From NCBI RefSeq assembly GCF_030817195.1, contig NZ_JAUSYZ010000001.1:496001-560000 (forward strand): DNA of 64,000 bases. Reading direction: 5' to 3'. Made by a program: the position numbers and the translations under genes. Positions 1 through 7,947 of this stretch are shown one piece after another (the first letter of the stretch is position 1; each line of letters begins with the position of its first letter). The notes below the pieces were generated by a model. The model was given only the letters and a program-made list of their open reading frames with translations, had not been told where the DNA came from and did no database searches. The stretch comes from Arthrobacter globiformis (GTDB lineage Bacteria > Actinomycetota > Actinomycetes > Actinomycetales > Micrococcaceae).

Positions 1-1
1 C

Positions 2-337
2 AAGTTCTCGGAAGTCCAGAAGTACGTCTCGCTGACGCACCACATCAACGACGCCTGGGTCCTGGCCCTGTCCTCCAAGAAGTGGGACTCGCTGAACGAG
101 GACCAGAAGAAGGTCCTGACGGATGCGTCAGCCGAGACCGCCACCTTCAAGACTGAATACGACGCCGAACAGTCAGAGAAGCAGCTGGCCGAACTCACCG
201 CCAAGGGCATGAAGGCCAACGAGCCCACCGCCGCCGGACTCGAGCAGTTCAAGGCCGTTTCCAAGAGCCTGTACCCGGACTTCTCCAAGCTGATCGGCAA
301 GGAATTCTTCGACCAGGCCATTGCCGCAGCCAAGTAA
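2..337 (+). CDS. TRAP transporter substrate-binding protein, DctP family (C-terminal part)
   Basis: The window opens inside this gene; about 111 C-terminal residues are visible, ending in TAA at 335-337. The translated segment (HHINDAWVLALSSKKWDSL, then a Lys/Glu-rich helix and LYPDFSKLIGKEFFDQAI) has the usual end of a DctP-type extracytoplasmic solute receptor, whose last helices clamp the organic acid. The fused TRAP permease starts 81 nt downstream, so receptor and permease form one high-affinity, ion-driven uptake system. The ligand cannot be told from this part. The N-terminus, signal peptide and ligand-binding arginine lie outside the window. Confidence 0.85.
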   Translation, partial: KFSEVQKYVSLTHHINDAWVLALSSKKWDSLNEDQKKVLTDASAETATFKTEYDAEQSEKQLAELTAKGMKANEPTAAGLEQFKAVSKSLYPDFSKLIGKEFFDQAIAAAK

Positions 338-344
338 ACCCCTT

Positions 345-378
345 GAGGGCCGGAGCGCAGCCCGGCGCTCCGGCCCTC
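345..378 (+). terminator. Perfect 14-bp intra-operon hairpin between TRAP receptor and permease
   Basis: The arms GAGGGCCGGAGCGC and GCGCTCCGGCCCTC pair perfectly around a 6-nt loop, 8 nt after the receptor stop codon. No T-run follows. In transporter operons such hairpins usually act as partial terminators or mRNA 3' stabilisers that keep receptor in excess over permease; that role is inferred here. Confidence 0.7.
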
Positions 379-418
379 ACCAAGCATCCCGCTCTCAACG
401 TTGACAGTCTGGAAAAAC

Positions 419-2338
419 ATGGAACATACACTCGCCCCGAAGGAACTCGAAGAGGTCCTTCCCTCCGATGCGGAAGAGATCCTCCACCACGGGCACGTCG
501 CACCGCGCTGGAGCGGAGCCGTCTGGCTGGACAAGGCCCTGGAATGGACCGTCGGCGCGGCCATCCTTGCCGAGCTCGTGGTTATCCTGCTGAACATCAT
601 GGTCCGGGTTGTCACCGGGGATTCCGTGCTGTGGACGCAGGAAGTCTCTGAAATCGCACTGCTGACCATCGCCTTCATCGGCGGTGCCATCGCCTATCCC
701 AAGGGTGCGCACATGGCCGTCCAGGCCCTGATCATGCGGCTTCCGGCTAGCTGGAAGCCTTATCTGGCGGCCCTGGTCGATTGCCTCGTCTTCGTCATGA
801 GTGCGGGCGCCTTTGCGCTCTTCGTCCCCACCCTCGTCCAGCAGCTCGAGGAAAAGACGCCGATCCTCCAGCTGCCGGTGTTCTGGGTTTCGCTGCCCTT
901 CTCCATCGGCATGGTGCTCATTGCCTGGTTTGCTGTCCTGAAACTCACGCGGCAGCCGCGCCGCGCCGTCCTGCTCGGCGCGGGGATCACCGCAGTCCTG
1001 GCCGCCGCCGTTGTCCTGTCCCAGCCGCTGTTCTACTACGCCTCGCCCAACGTCCTCCTCGGCGTGGTCCTGGTTGCCCTGTTCGCCCTGCTGTTCCTTG
1101 GCCTGCCCATCGCGTTCGTCCTGGCACTGGCCTCCGGCATCTACCTCTACCTCGGCGGGATCTCGGAGGTCAGCGCGATCCCGATCGGCATGGCCTCGGG
1201 GGCCAAGGGCTTCGTGCTGCTGGCGATCCCGTTCTTCATCCTCGCCGGCACCGTCATGAACTCCGCCGGCCTGACCCTGCCGCTCGCCAAGCTGGTGGAC
1301 GCACTCATCGGGCACCTGCGGGGCGGTCTTCTCCAGGTGGTCGTCGTGACCATGTACATCTTCTCCGGCATCTCCGGCTCCAAGGTTGCGGACGTCGCGG
1401 CCGTGGGAACCACCATGCGCGGCATGCTCGAGGAACGCAAGTACCCGCGCGGCGAGGTCGTCGCCGTTTTGTCCGCCTCGGCCATCATGGGTGAAACCAT
1501 CCCGCCGAGCATCGTCCTGCTCATCATGGGCTCCATCACCACGATCTCCACCACCACGCTGTTCCTCGCCGGCTTCGTTCCGGCCGCTTTCCTGGCCCTC
1601 GTGGTCATGGCGCTCGTTTTCCTCCGCGCAAAGAAGCAGGGGGGCGTCTCCAGCCCCAGGGCCACCTGGCGTGCGCGCGGTTCCGCCACGTTCTTCGCCA
1701 TCCCCACGCTGCTGCTGCCGGTCGGCATGGTGGTGGGCATCCTGAGCGGCTTCGCCACTCCCACCGAGGTGTCCTCGGTCGCCGTCGCCTATGCCTTTGT
1801 CCTTGCCGCCGCCTACCGGCGCGGCAGCAAACGGCTGCTGGGCGATACGCTGCGGGAAACGACGACGACGGCCGGCATGGTTCTGTTCATCATCGCTGCC
1901 GCGTCGCCGCTGGCCCAGACGCTTGCCCTCGCCGGTGTGTCCCAGCAGATCCATGACCTCATGTCCGGCCTGGGCGACTCACCCATTCTCTTCATGCTGT
2001 TCACTGTGGTGCTGCTGATCATCATGGGCCAGCTGCTGGAGGGCCTGCCCGCCGTGCTGATCTTCGCACCGCTGCTCCTGCCCATCGCCACCGAATTCGG
2101 CGTCAACCCGGTGCAGTACGCCATGGTGCTGATCATCTCGATGGGCATCGGTTCATTCGCGCCGCCGGCCGGTGTCGGCTTCTATGTGGCCTGCGCAACC
2201 GGTCTTGAGACCGTGGAAAAGAGCCTCAAGCATTTCTGGCCGTACCTCATCGCGGTGTTCATCGGGCTGCTGGTGCTTGCCGCCGTTCCATGGTTCAGCA
2301 CCTTCCTGCCCGCCATGGCCGGCCTGATTCCCTTCTAG
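419..2338 (+). CDS. TRAP transporter permease, fused DctQ-DctM
   Basis: A single 639-residue protein carries both TRAP membrane subunits. Residues ~35-190 hold the four-helix small subunit (DctQ), and ~200-635 the large DctM subunit with about 12 hydrophobic segments, including the conserved Gly-rich stretch GIGSFAPPAGVGFYVAC near the C-terminus. It moves organic acids inward using an ion gradient, together with the receptor encoded just upstream. The frame also allows a TTG start at 401, but the ATG at 419 is better placed. The dehydrogenase gene follows 4 nt after the stop, which suggests that the imported substrate is a hydroxy- or oxo-acid. Confidence 0.92.
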   Translation: MEHTLAPKELEEVLPSDAEEILHHGHVAPRWSGAVWLDKALEWTVGAAILAELVVILLNIMVRVVTGDSVLWTQEVSEIALLTIAFIGGAIAYPKGAHMAVQALIMRLPASWKPYLAALVDCLVFVMSAGAFALFVPTLVQQLEEKTPILQLPVFWVSLPFSIGMVLIAWFAVLKLTRQPRRAVLLGAGITAVLAAAVVLSQPLFYYASPNVLLGVVLVALFALLFLGLPIAFVLALASGIYLYLGGISEVSAIPIGMASGAKGFVLLAIPFFILAGTVMNSAGLTLPLAKLVDALIGHLRGGLLQVVVVTMYIFSGISGSKVADVAAVGTTMRGMLEERKYPRGEVVAVLSASAIMGETIPPSIVLLIMGSITTISTTTLFLAGFVPAAFLALVVMALVFLRAKKQGGVSSPRATWRARGSATFFAIPTLLLPVGMVVGILSGFATPTEVSSVAVAYAFVLAAAYRRGSKRLLGDTLRETTTTAGMVLFIIAAASPLAQTLALAGVSQQIHDLMSGLGDSPILFMLFTVVLLIIMGQLLEGLPAVLIFAPLLLPIATEFGVNPVQYAMVLIISMGIGSFAPPAGVGFYVACATGLETVEKSLKHFWPYLIAVFIGLLVLAAVPWFSTFLPAMAGLIPF

Positions 2339-2342
2339 CGAC

Positions 2343-3293
2343 GTGGGCACAGTGACAGAGGCAGCAGTGACAGACACACAGAACCAGTTGAAGTCCGGGG
2401 TTTCAACGTCGGTGGCCCTGCTGGGCACCGGCCCGATGGGCGCCCCGATCGCCAGGAACATCCTGGCCGCCGGCGTCCCGCTCACGCTCTGGAACCGCAC
2501 CGCGGAAAAGGCCAGAGCCATCGGCGGGGGACGCGTGGCCGGCACACCGGCGGAGGCTGCCGCCGGCGTCGTCCTCACCGTCCTGCCGGACCTGCCGCAG
2601 GTCGCCAGCCTGCTGCCCGGCGAGGACGGGCTGCTGGCCGGGTGGAAGGCGGCCGGCATCGAGGAACCGGTCCTCGTCATTCACGGAACGGTGTCGCCGG
2701 TTGCCGTGGCCCGGTTCGCCGAGGACTGCAAGAACCTGCACGGGGTGACGGTGGTGGACGCACCGCTCAGCGGCGGAACCATCGGAGCCGAGGAAGGCCG
2801 GCTGAGCACCATGGCCGGAGGGCCGCGTGACACCGTGCGGCGCCTCCTGCCTCTCTTCGGGCTCTACAGTTCCACTGTCGTCTGGTTTGGCGAAGCCGGC
2901 GCAGGATCCACGGTCAAGGCCTGCAACCAGATCGTCGTCTCCGCCACGGTCACGGCCCTCGCCGAGGCCATGGCCGTGGCGACGGCCACCGGGCTTGACC
3001 CCGAGAAGGTGCAGTCCATTCTGGCCGGCGGGCTGGCGAATTCGGAGGTGCTCAGGCAGAAGGGACAGCGCTGGATCGATCAGGACTTCGAAGGCGGCGG
3101 CTCTGCGAAAAACCAGCTGAAGGACCTGAACTTCATTGCCGAGATCGCCAAGGACGCCGGGCTGGAGCTGCCGCTCTCCGCCAGCGTCCGCGGTGCCTTC
3201 GAGCTAATGGTCGATGCCGGAGACGGCGATCTCGACCACACCGGGATCTACCGGACGATTCTGGGGAAGCCGGGACACGCTAGCCGTCGGTGA
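2343..3293 (+). CDS. NAD(P)-dependent beta-hydroxyacid dehydrogenase (3-hydroxyisobutyrate/tartronate semialdehyde reductase family)
   Basis: This 316-residue protein has the Rossmann motif GTGPMG at 28-33, the substrate-binding DAPLSGGTIGAEEG at ~139-152, the catalytic-lysine motif GAGSTVKACN (K192) and the C-terminal KNQLKDL cofactor motif. These are the four signatures of the 6-phosphogluconate-dehydrogenase-like beta-hydroxyacid dehydrogenases. The GTG start at 2343 is only 4 nt after the TRAP permease stop, but GTG codons at 2352 and 2367 are possible alternatives and the true N-terminus is uncertain. Its place in the TRAP operon points to oxidation or reduction of the imported acid. The exact substrate is unknown. 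Confidence 0.88.
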   Translation: MGTVTEAAVTDTQNQLKSGVSTSVALLGTGPMGAPIARNILAAGVPLTLWNRTAEKARAIGGGRVAGTPAEAAAGVVLTVLPDLPQVASLLPGEDGLLAGWKAAGIEEPVLVIHGTVSPVAVARFAEDCKNLHGVTVVDAPLSGGTIGAEEGRLSTMAGGPRDTVRRLLPLFGLYSSTVVWFGEAGAGSTVKACNQIVVSATVTALAEAMAVATATGLDPEKVQSILAGGLANSEVLRQKGQRWIDQDFEGGGSAKNQLKDLNFIAEIAKDAGLELPLSASVRGAFELMVDAGDGDLDHTGIYRTILGKPGHASRR

Positions 3294-3639
3294 GGCGCCG
3301 GGCGTGCTCGGCCTCAGAGGGGCCGAGTTCGCCGGGGCCGCCGCCGAGGAATGCCCAGCGGCTGGTGCGGCCATCCGGGCCGGTGAGGCTTCCTTCGCGG
3401 AGGGCGCTGTCGATACGGGTGCGGACCAGGGCTTCGTTCCCCGGTTCGGTGGCGAATATGATCCGCAGGGTAACCGTGTCCCCGTCCCTGTCCGGCCGGG
3501 TGTGGTGCGGCGCCAGCGGGCAGGGCGGCGGATGGTCCCAGCTTCCGCACAGCTCAAGGGTGACTGCGGCACCCAAGGCGCGCAGGTCGCCGTCGGCCTC
3601 CATCATTACAGTGGCCTCGTGCACGAACGCTGCGCGCAT
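3280..3639 (-). CDS. Small conserved-type hypothetical protein downstream of NUDIX gene
   Basis: A 119-residue acidic, soluble protein starting MRAAFVHEATVMMEADGDLRA. I recognise no domain. It reads like a compact alpha/beta protein with a Trp and Cys in the middle (LCGSWDH). The ATG at 3639 has GAGGG upstream; a GTG at 3651 would overlap the NUDIX stop codon, so translational coupling is likely. Its 3' end overlaps the 3' end of the convergent dehydrogenase gene by 14 nt. Confidence 0.6.
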   Translation of the reverse strand: MRAAFVHEATVMMEADGDLRALGAAVTLELCGSWDHPPPCPLAPHHTRPDRDGDTVTLRIIFATEPGNEALVRTRIDSALREGSLTGPDGRTSRWAFLGGGPGELGPSEAEHARRLTDG

Positions 3640-3643
3640 AGTG

Positions 3644-4123
3644 TCATTCACCCTCGGCGCCCCGGAGGTGCTCGAGCAGCGCGTCGAGGATTGGCAGTTG
3701 GCCTTTGACCAGCTTGGTGCGGGCCTCGGATTCACCGATCCACTCGGCCCGGTCGATCTCCGGAAAGTCCTGGACCGTTCCGGACCCCTTGGGCCATTCC
3801 AGCGGAAAGGTGTTGCTCAGGATCTTCTCGGGCGCGAAGGCGGACTCGGCGGCGAACGCGGTGATGAGCTTGCCCGAGGGCTGCCGGAAGGTACCGAGCA
3901 GCACGTAGTCCGCGGAGGGCGCCGGGACACCCATTTCCTCCGCGAACTCACGCTGCGCCGCCGCGAGCGGATCCTCCTCTTCAAGGTACTCGCCCTTGGG
4001 AATCGACCAGGCGCGCTCATCCTTGCGCTCCCAGAAAGGGCCGCCCATGTGGGCGATCCACACTTCCACTTCCGCCCCGCCGTTCTGCCGATACAGCAGA
4101 AGGCCTGCACTCCTGACCGCCAT
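3644..4123 (-). CDS. NUDIX hydrolase
   Basis: A 159-residue single-domain NUDIX pyrophosphohydrolase. The NUDIX box is complete at residues 44-66 (GEYLEEE, seven residues, then REFAEEMGV), so the metal-binding glutamates are present. Family members cleave nucleoside diphosphates linked to another moiety, such as oxidised NTPs, ADP-ribose or dinucleoside polyphosphates. The sequence PFWERKDERAWSIPKGE before the box is common in small house-cleaning NUDIX proteins. The ATG at 4123 has a strong GGAGGG site; the frame stays open much further upstream but lacks a start with a ribosome site. The unknown 119-residue gene follows in the same direction. Confidence 0.9.
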   Translation of the reverse strand: MAVRSAGLLLYRQNGGAEVEVWIAHMGGPFWERKDERAWSIPKGEYLEEEDPLAAAQREFAEEMGVPAPSADYVLLGTFRQPSGKLITAFAAESAFAPEKILSNTFPLEWPKGSGTVQDFPEIDRAEWIGESEARTKLVKGQLPILDALLEHLRGAEGE

Positions 4124-4193
4124 GTTGCCCTCCAGCCCCAAGGCTACCCCCGGGATGCCGGCACAGACCGGCGCCTGCAGACCGGGCCTGCTT

Positions 4194-4222
4194 CCGCTGA
4201 TCGAGCTTGTCGAGATCAAGCC
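4194..4222 (-). repeat. Dispersed REP-like repeat, copy 1
   Basis: Contains GATCGAGCTTGTCGAGATC, the complement of the TCGACAAGCTC core found at four places in this window. It lies between the divergent NUDIX and PepSY genes. Copy 2, in opposite orientation, sits just after the PepSY gene, so the two bracket it. Confidence 0.75.
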
Positions 4223-4282
4223 GCCTTGTCCCGCTCCCTCCGCGGGGGGACACTGGAAAAAACGATGCGAAGGGAGTCTGTC

Positions 4283-4609
4283 GTGCGCAAGAGAACAGCA
4301 TGGCTTATTGGAGCAGCCGTCGCCGCGGCGGCTCTGGGAGGTGCGTCGGTTGCAGCGGCTTCCGTGAACCCCTTCGACGATGACTCGAGCACAAATGGCG
4401 GCACGCAACAGCCACTGAACCAGACCGACCGAGACAAGGCAGTCGACGCCGCGATGGCCAAGGTTGGGCCCGGGCAGGTGACCGAAGTCGAGCGGGGCGA
4501 CGACGCCGGTTCCGCCTACGAGGTGGAGATCCGCAAGAGCGACGGGTCCGAGGTGGAAGTCAACATCGGCCCCAACTTCCAGTTCCTGAACCAGAGTCCG
4601 GACGACTGA
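4283..4609 (+). CDS. Secreted PepSY-domain protein
   Basis: A 108-residue protein: a short basic start (VRKRTAW), a hydrophobic signal segment at about residues 6-25, a Ser/Asp/Gln-rich linker, then one PepSY unit (TDRDKAVDAAMAKVGPGQVTEVERGDD to the FQFLNQ end). PepSY units are found in extracytoplasmic peptidase-inhibitory or ligand-binding proteins. The GTG at 4283 is preferred because AAGGGAG lies 6 nt upstream; the in-frame ATG at 4265 has no such site. It is a single-gene unit between two inverted repeat copies. The molecular role is unknown. Confidence 0.75.
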   Translation: MRKRTAWLIGAAVAAAALGGASVAAASVNPFDDDSSTNGGTQQPLNQTDRDKAVDAAMAKVGPGQVTEVERGDDAGSAYEVEIRKSDGSEVEVNIGPNFQFLNQSPDD

Positions 4610-4617
4610 CCGGCGGG

Positions 4618-4641
4618 GGTTTCGACAGGCTCAACAAGCGG
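4618..4641 (+). repeat. Dispersed REP-like repeat, copy 2
   Basis: A 24-nt unit, GGTTTCGACAGGCTC followed by AACAAGCGG, between the converging ends of the PepSY and nagA genes. It matches the tandem units at 26482-26553 with few changes. Confidence 0.75.
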
Positions 4642-4643
4642 CG

Positions 4644-5777
4644 TCAACGCCCGAGCCATTCGCCTGCCTTCATGACCGCCGCCACCTCAAGATCCGGGGT
4701 GAGGACCACCAGGTCCGCCTTCCGGCCGGCTTCGATGCGGCCCACGTCGGACAGTCCCAGCATGTCCGCCGGGTTCTGGCTGGCCGCCCGGATGGCGTCG
4801 GCGAGCGGGATGCCGGCGTCGTGGACTGCGTGCCGTACTGCCGCGTCCAGCGTGAGGATGCTGCCGGCGATGGTGCCGTCGCTGACCAGGCGCGCCTCGC
4901 CGTCGGACACCCGGACGTCCAGCCCGCCGAGCTGGTACGTGCCTTCCTGCGCGCAGGCCGCGGCCATGGCGTCGGTGACGAAGACGGCGCGGGCCGGGCT
5001 GGCCGCAATGAAGCGGACCAGCGACGGGTGGAGGTGGACGCCGTCGGCAATGACCTCCGCGAAAACGGAAGGGTCCTCCAGCAGCGCCAGGGCCGGCCCG
5101 GGTTCCCGGTGGTGCAGCGGCCGCATCGCGTTGAATACGTGCGTTCCGGCGGTGGCTCCCGCGGCCATCGCCTCGCGGGCCACGTCGTAACCCGCTCCCG
5201 TGTGGCCGATGGCCGCGACAGCGCCGTAGCCCGTGATCTGCCGGATGGCGGCCAGCCCGCCGTCCAGTTCAGGCGCGATCGTGACCATCCGGACGGTGCC
5301 CCGCCCGGCCAGCATCAGCCGGTCGATGGCCGATGCTTCCGGCGCGAGCAGAAGTTCCGCCGCGTGGGCGCCCCGGTGGTCCGGGCTGAGCCACGGGCCC
5401 TCCAAATGAATGCCGGCCAGCACCCCCTGCTCCACCAGGGCCGCCAGCGCGGCCACCGCGTTCTCGAGCTGCGTGAGCGGGGCGGTGACCAGGCTGGCCA
5501 TCAGCGTGGTGGTGCCGTGCGAGCGGTGCACGTCGGTGATCCGGACCGCGGCGGCAGCGGGATCGGCGTCGTTGAAGCTGAAGCCGCCGCCGCCATGGAT
5601 GTGGGCGTCCACAAAACCGGGTGCGAGCGTGGCGTCCGGAAAATCGGCGTCGGGCTTCCGGGCGGGCAGCCCGGGACCCGCCGCGGTGATCCGGCCGCCG
5701 TCGGTCTCCACCCAGCCGGGCTGCAGCACGGCATCAGGCAGGATGACTCGCGAAGCGGAAATGAGCGTGGGACTCAC
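4644..5777 (-). CDS. nagA: N-acetylglucosamine-6-phosphate deacetylase
   Basis: A 377-residue amidohydrolase-superfamily enzyme that removes acetate from GlcNAc-6-phosphate to give GlcN-6-phosphate in the cytoplasm. The metal and catalytic motifs are in order: FVDAHIHGGGG (H59, H61), HLEGPW (E126), IGHTGAG (H192), GTHVFNAM (H213), ADGVHLHP, and the catalytic aspartate in VFVTDAM (D269). The start ATG overlaps the stop of the SIS-domain gene by 4 nt (ATGA), so the two are translationally coupled. It is the last gene of the leftward GlcNAc operon, and its 3' end faces the PepSY gene across a REP-like repeat. Confidence 0.95.
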   Translation of the reverse strand: MSPTLISASRVILPDAVLQPGWVETDGGRITAAGPGLPARKPDADFPDATLAPGFVDAHIHGGGGFSFNDADPAAAAVRITDVHRSHGTTTLMASLVTAPLTQLENAVAALAALVEQGVLAGIHLEGPWLSPDHRGAHAAELLLAPEASAIDRLMLAGRGTVRMVTIAPELDGGLAAIRQITGYGAVAAIGHTGAGYDVAREAMAAGATAGTHVFNAMRPLHHREPGPALALLEDPSVFAEVIADGVHLHPSLVRFIAASPARAVFVTDAMAAACAQEGTYQLGGLDVRVSDGEARLVSDGTIAGSILTLDAAVRHAVHDAGIPLADAIRAASQNPADMLGLSDVGRIEAGRKADLVVLTPDLEVAAVMKAGEWLGR

Positions 5778-6847
5778 CAGGTTTCCGTGATCTTGCGGAG
5801 GCCGCGGGGAGCATCCGGGTCCTGGTGGCGTGCGGCCGCCATCGCGTGGGCCAGCCGCTGCAGGGGCATGATCTCCAGGATCGGCGAGAGCTGTTCGTGG
5901 ACGGCCGGCAGCGGCACCACGTGGTTAAGCGGGCGGGCAGCGCCGGGGTTACCCACCAGGCAGACGTCGGCGCCGCGTTCGGCGAGGCGGTCCAGCACGG
6001 GGTGCAGGGCACGGCCGCCGGCTCCCGGGGAGGCGACGGCGACGACTGGCCGGTCGGCGTCGATCATGGCGAAGGGCCCGTGCAGCAGGTCCGCGCCGGA
6101 GAAGGCGTGCGCGGCCAGGTAGGACGTTTCCATCAGTTTCAGCGCCGCCTCCCGTGCGGTGGGGTAGGAAAAGCCGCGTCCCGTGGTGATGATGTGGTTC
6201 ACGAAGCGGTAGCGGTCTGCAACCTCCAGTATCTCCGGCCGGGCCAGCACATCGGCGGCGAGACGCGGCAGGTCCGCGGCTTCCGCGCCGTTTCCTCCGG
6301 CCCAGGCATTGATCAGCTGCCACAGCGCCAGCAGCTGCGACGTGTAGCTCTTGGTTGCGGCCACGGCACGCTCCGGCCCGGCCAGAATGTCCAGGTGGTG
6401 CCGGGCGGCAGCGGCCAGCGGCGAGGACGGGGCGTTCGTGACGGCCACGGTGAGGGCGCCGCCGCCCCGGGCGGCAGCGGCGGTGGAGTCCACCAGGTCC
6501 GGGGAGCCGCCGGACTGGCTGACCGCCAGCCACAGCACGCCGTCCATCTTCGGTTCCGCGCCATAGACCGTAAGGCTCGACGGCGACGCCAGCCCGGCCG
6601 GCAGCCCCAGCACCGTCTCGATGAGGTACTTCGCATACAGGGCCGCGTGGTCGCTGGTGCCGCGCGCGGCCAGGAGGACGTACCTGATGTCGGCGTCCCG
6701 GAGGGTGGCGGCCAGACGGGTGACGGCGGGACGCCCGTGTTCAAGCTGGCGGGCGAGTGCCTCCGGCTGTTCCAGGATTTCGGCAGCCATCAGGGAACCG
6801 GGAAGCGGGGCTGCGGCGGCAGGGGCGAGCGTGTTTTGCGAGGTCAT
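5774..6847 (-). CDS. SIS-domain sugar-phosphate isomerase/deaminase (GlmS/AgaS-like, probable GlcN-6-P deaminase)
   Basis: 357 residues with two SIS domains. The first includes AARGTSDHAALYAKY and the phosphate-binding SQSGGSPDLVDS; the second includes GRGFSYPTAREAALKLMETS and GADLLHGPFAMI, as in the isomerase half of GlmS. It lacks the glutamine amidotransferase domain. No classic NagB is present, so this enzyme is the likely converter of GlcN-6-P to fructose-6-P plus ammonia (NagB-II type); that role is inferred from context. The start ATG at 6847 has an AAGGAGA site. The in-frame extension to 7024 would run into the kinase gene and has no Shine-Dalgarno. It overlaps nagA by 4 nt. Confidence 0.88.
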   Translation of the reverse strand: MTSQNTLAPAAAAPLPGSLMAAEILEQPEALARQLEHGRPAVTRLAATLRDADIRYVLLAARGTSDHAALYAKYLIETVLGLPAGLASPSSLTVYGAEPKMDGVLWLAVSQSGGSPDLVDSTAAAARGGGALTVAVTNAPSSPLAAAARHHLDILAGPERAVAATKSYTSQLLALWQLINAWAGGNGAEAADLPRLAADVLARPEILEVADRYRFVNHIITTGRGFSYPTAREAALKLMETSYLAAHAFSGADLLHGPFAMIDADRPVVAVASPGAGGRALHPVLDRLAERGADVCLVGNPGAARPLNHVVPLPAVHEQLSPILEIMPLQRLAHAMAAARHQDPDAPRGLRKITETW

Positions 6848-6897
6848 GGGTCTCCTTGGGTGGGGATCAGCTGGGCAGGGATAAAGGGGGAGGGGGA

Positions 6898-7947
6898 TCA
6901 GGCGGGGATCTTGGCGGCTGGCGGTGCGTCCGCCAGCTGGCGGGCCAGCTCCACGGCGCCCCAGGCGGGCGCCCGGTCCAGCACGCGGACGTCGGTGAGG
7001 CCGCTGGCTGCCAGCAGCTCGCACACCCTGCCGGCCAGCGACGGCTGGTTGACCAGCATTCCGCCCGCCAGCAGGACCGGTGCTCCTTCAGGATTGCTGC
7101 CCAGCCTCCGGTTCACCGTCAGGGCCAGGACTGCGAGGTGCTGCGCGGCGTCCTCGGCGATGGCTGCGCTCGCGGCGTCCGAGGCGGCGAGGTCGAACGC
7201 AGTTCCGGCCAGCCCGGCCCAGTACCGGCGCTCCGGCCGGCGGTAGAACAGGTCCAGCAGCTCCCCGGGTTCCGTGGCTTCGGTCTGCGCCAGGAGGTGG
7301 GCGGTCAACGGCCCGGCGGGCAGTCCGTCGTCGGATTCCCGCAAAGCGTTGCGGACCGCGCCGCGGGCCACGGCGTAACCGCTGCCCTCGTCGCCGAGCA
7401 GGTAGCCCCAGCCGCCGGCCCGGGCCTCCCGGCCGTCAACGGCCTTCGCCCAAGCGGCGGAACCGGTGCCGGAGATGAGGACGGTGCCTGCTGTGAGGCC
7501 GCCGGCCGCAAGGATGATGCGGGTGTCGTGGTCCACGTGGATCCGGGCTCCGGGGAACCGGCGGGAGAGCAGGCCAGCCAGCTGTTCCCGGGCTGCCGGC
7601 GTGTCCGCTCCCGCAGCACCGGCAAACACGGCGCCGATTCCGTGGCCTGCAGGATCGGCGATGCCCAGCCGGGCAGCGAGGTCATCCAGCGCCGCGGCGG
7701 CTTCGCCCGGGCCGACGGAGGCGATGTTCGCGCTCCCCGCTGTGCACTCAGTGAGCCGTGGGCACTCAGCCAACTGCTGCGTCGGTGAGACCCTGCCGCC
7801 CGGAACGGAGCCGCCGCCGGCGGTCCCGCCGTCGTCCATTGGCTCAACATCAGCCAGGATGGCGTGGGTCTTGGAACCGCCAATATCTAAACCGAGGACA
7901 CGGTCCAGGCCGGGGACACGGTCCGGGCCGGGGACGTGCCGCATCAC
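6898..7947 (-). CDS. N-acetylglucosamine kinase, BadF/BadG/BcrA/BcrD-type ATPase
   Basis: A 349-residue ASKHA-fold sugar kinase. The phosphate-1 motif is LGLDIGGSKTHAIL (D21-T27). The adenosine/phosphate-2 region has VLISGTGSAAWA followed by GWGYLLGDEGSGYAVARGAV, a hallmark of GlcNAc kinases of this family. It phosphorylates GlcNAc taken up by the neighbouring MFS porter, supplying NagA; a PTS system is therefore not needed. The start is either the GTG at 7947 or the ATG at 7944; both overlap the stop codon of the porter gene, so translation is coupled. The gap of about 50 nt to the SIS gene contains that gene's ribosome site. Confidence 0.88.
   Translation of the reverse strand: MMRHVPGPDRVPGLDRVLGLDIGGSKTHAILADVEPMDDGGTAGGGSVPGGRVSPTQQLAECPRLTECTAGSANIASVGPGEAAAALDDLAARLGIADPAGHGIGAVFAGAAGADTPAAREQLAGLLSRRFPGARIHVDHDTRIILAAGGLTAGTVLISGTGSAAWAKAVDGREARAGGWGYLLGDEGSGYAVARGAVRNALRESDDGLPAGPLTAHLLAQTEATEPGELLDLFYRRPERRYWAGLAGTAFDLAASDAASAAIAEDAAQHLAVLALTVNRRLGSNPEGAPVLLAGGMLVNQPSLAGRVCELLAASGLTDVRVLDRAPAWGAVELARQLADAPPAAKIPA

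Noticed and set aside
395..1954. 519-residue frame antisense to the TRAP permease
   Set aside because: Asp/Gly/His/Gln-rich complement of hydrophobic codons; no motif.
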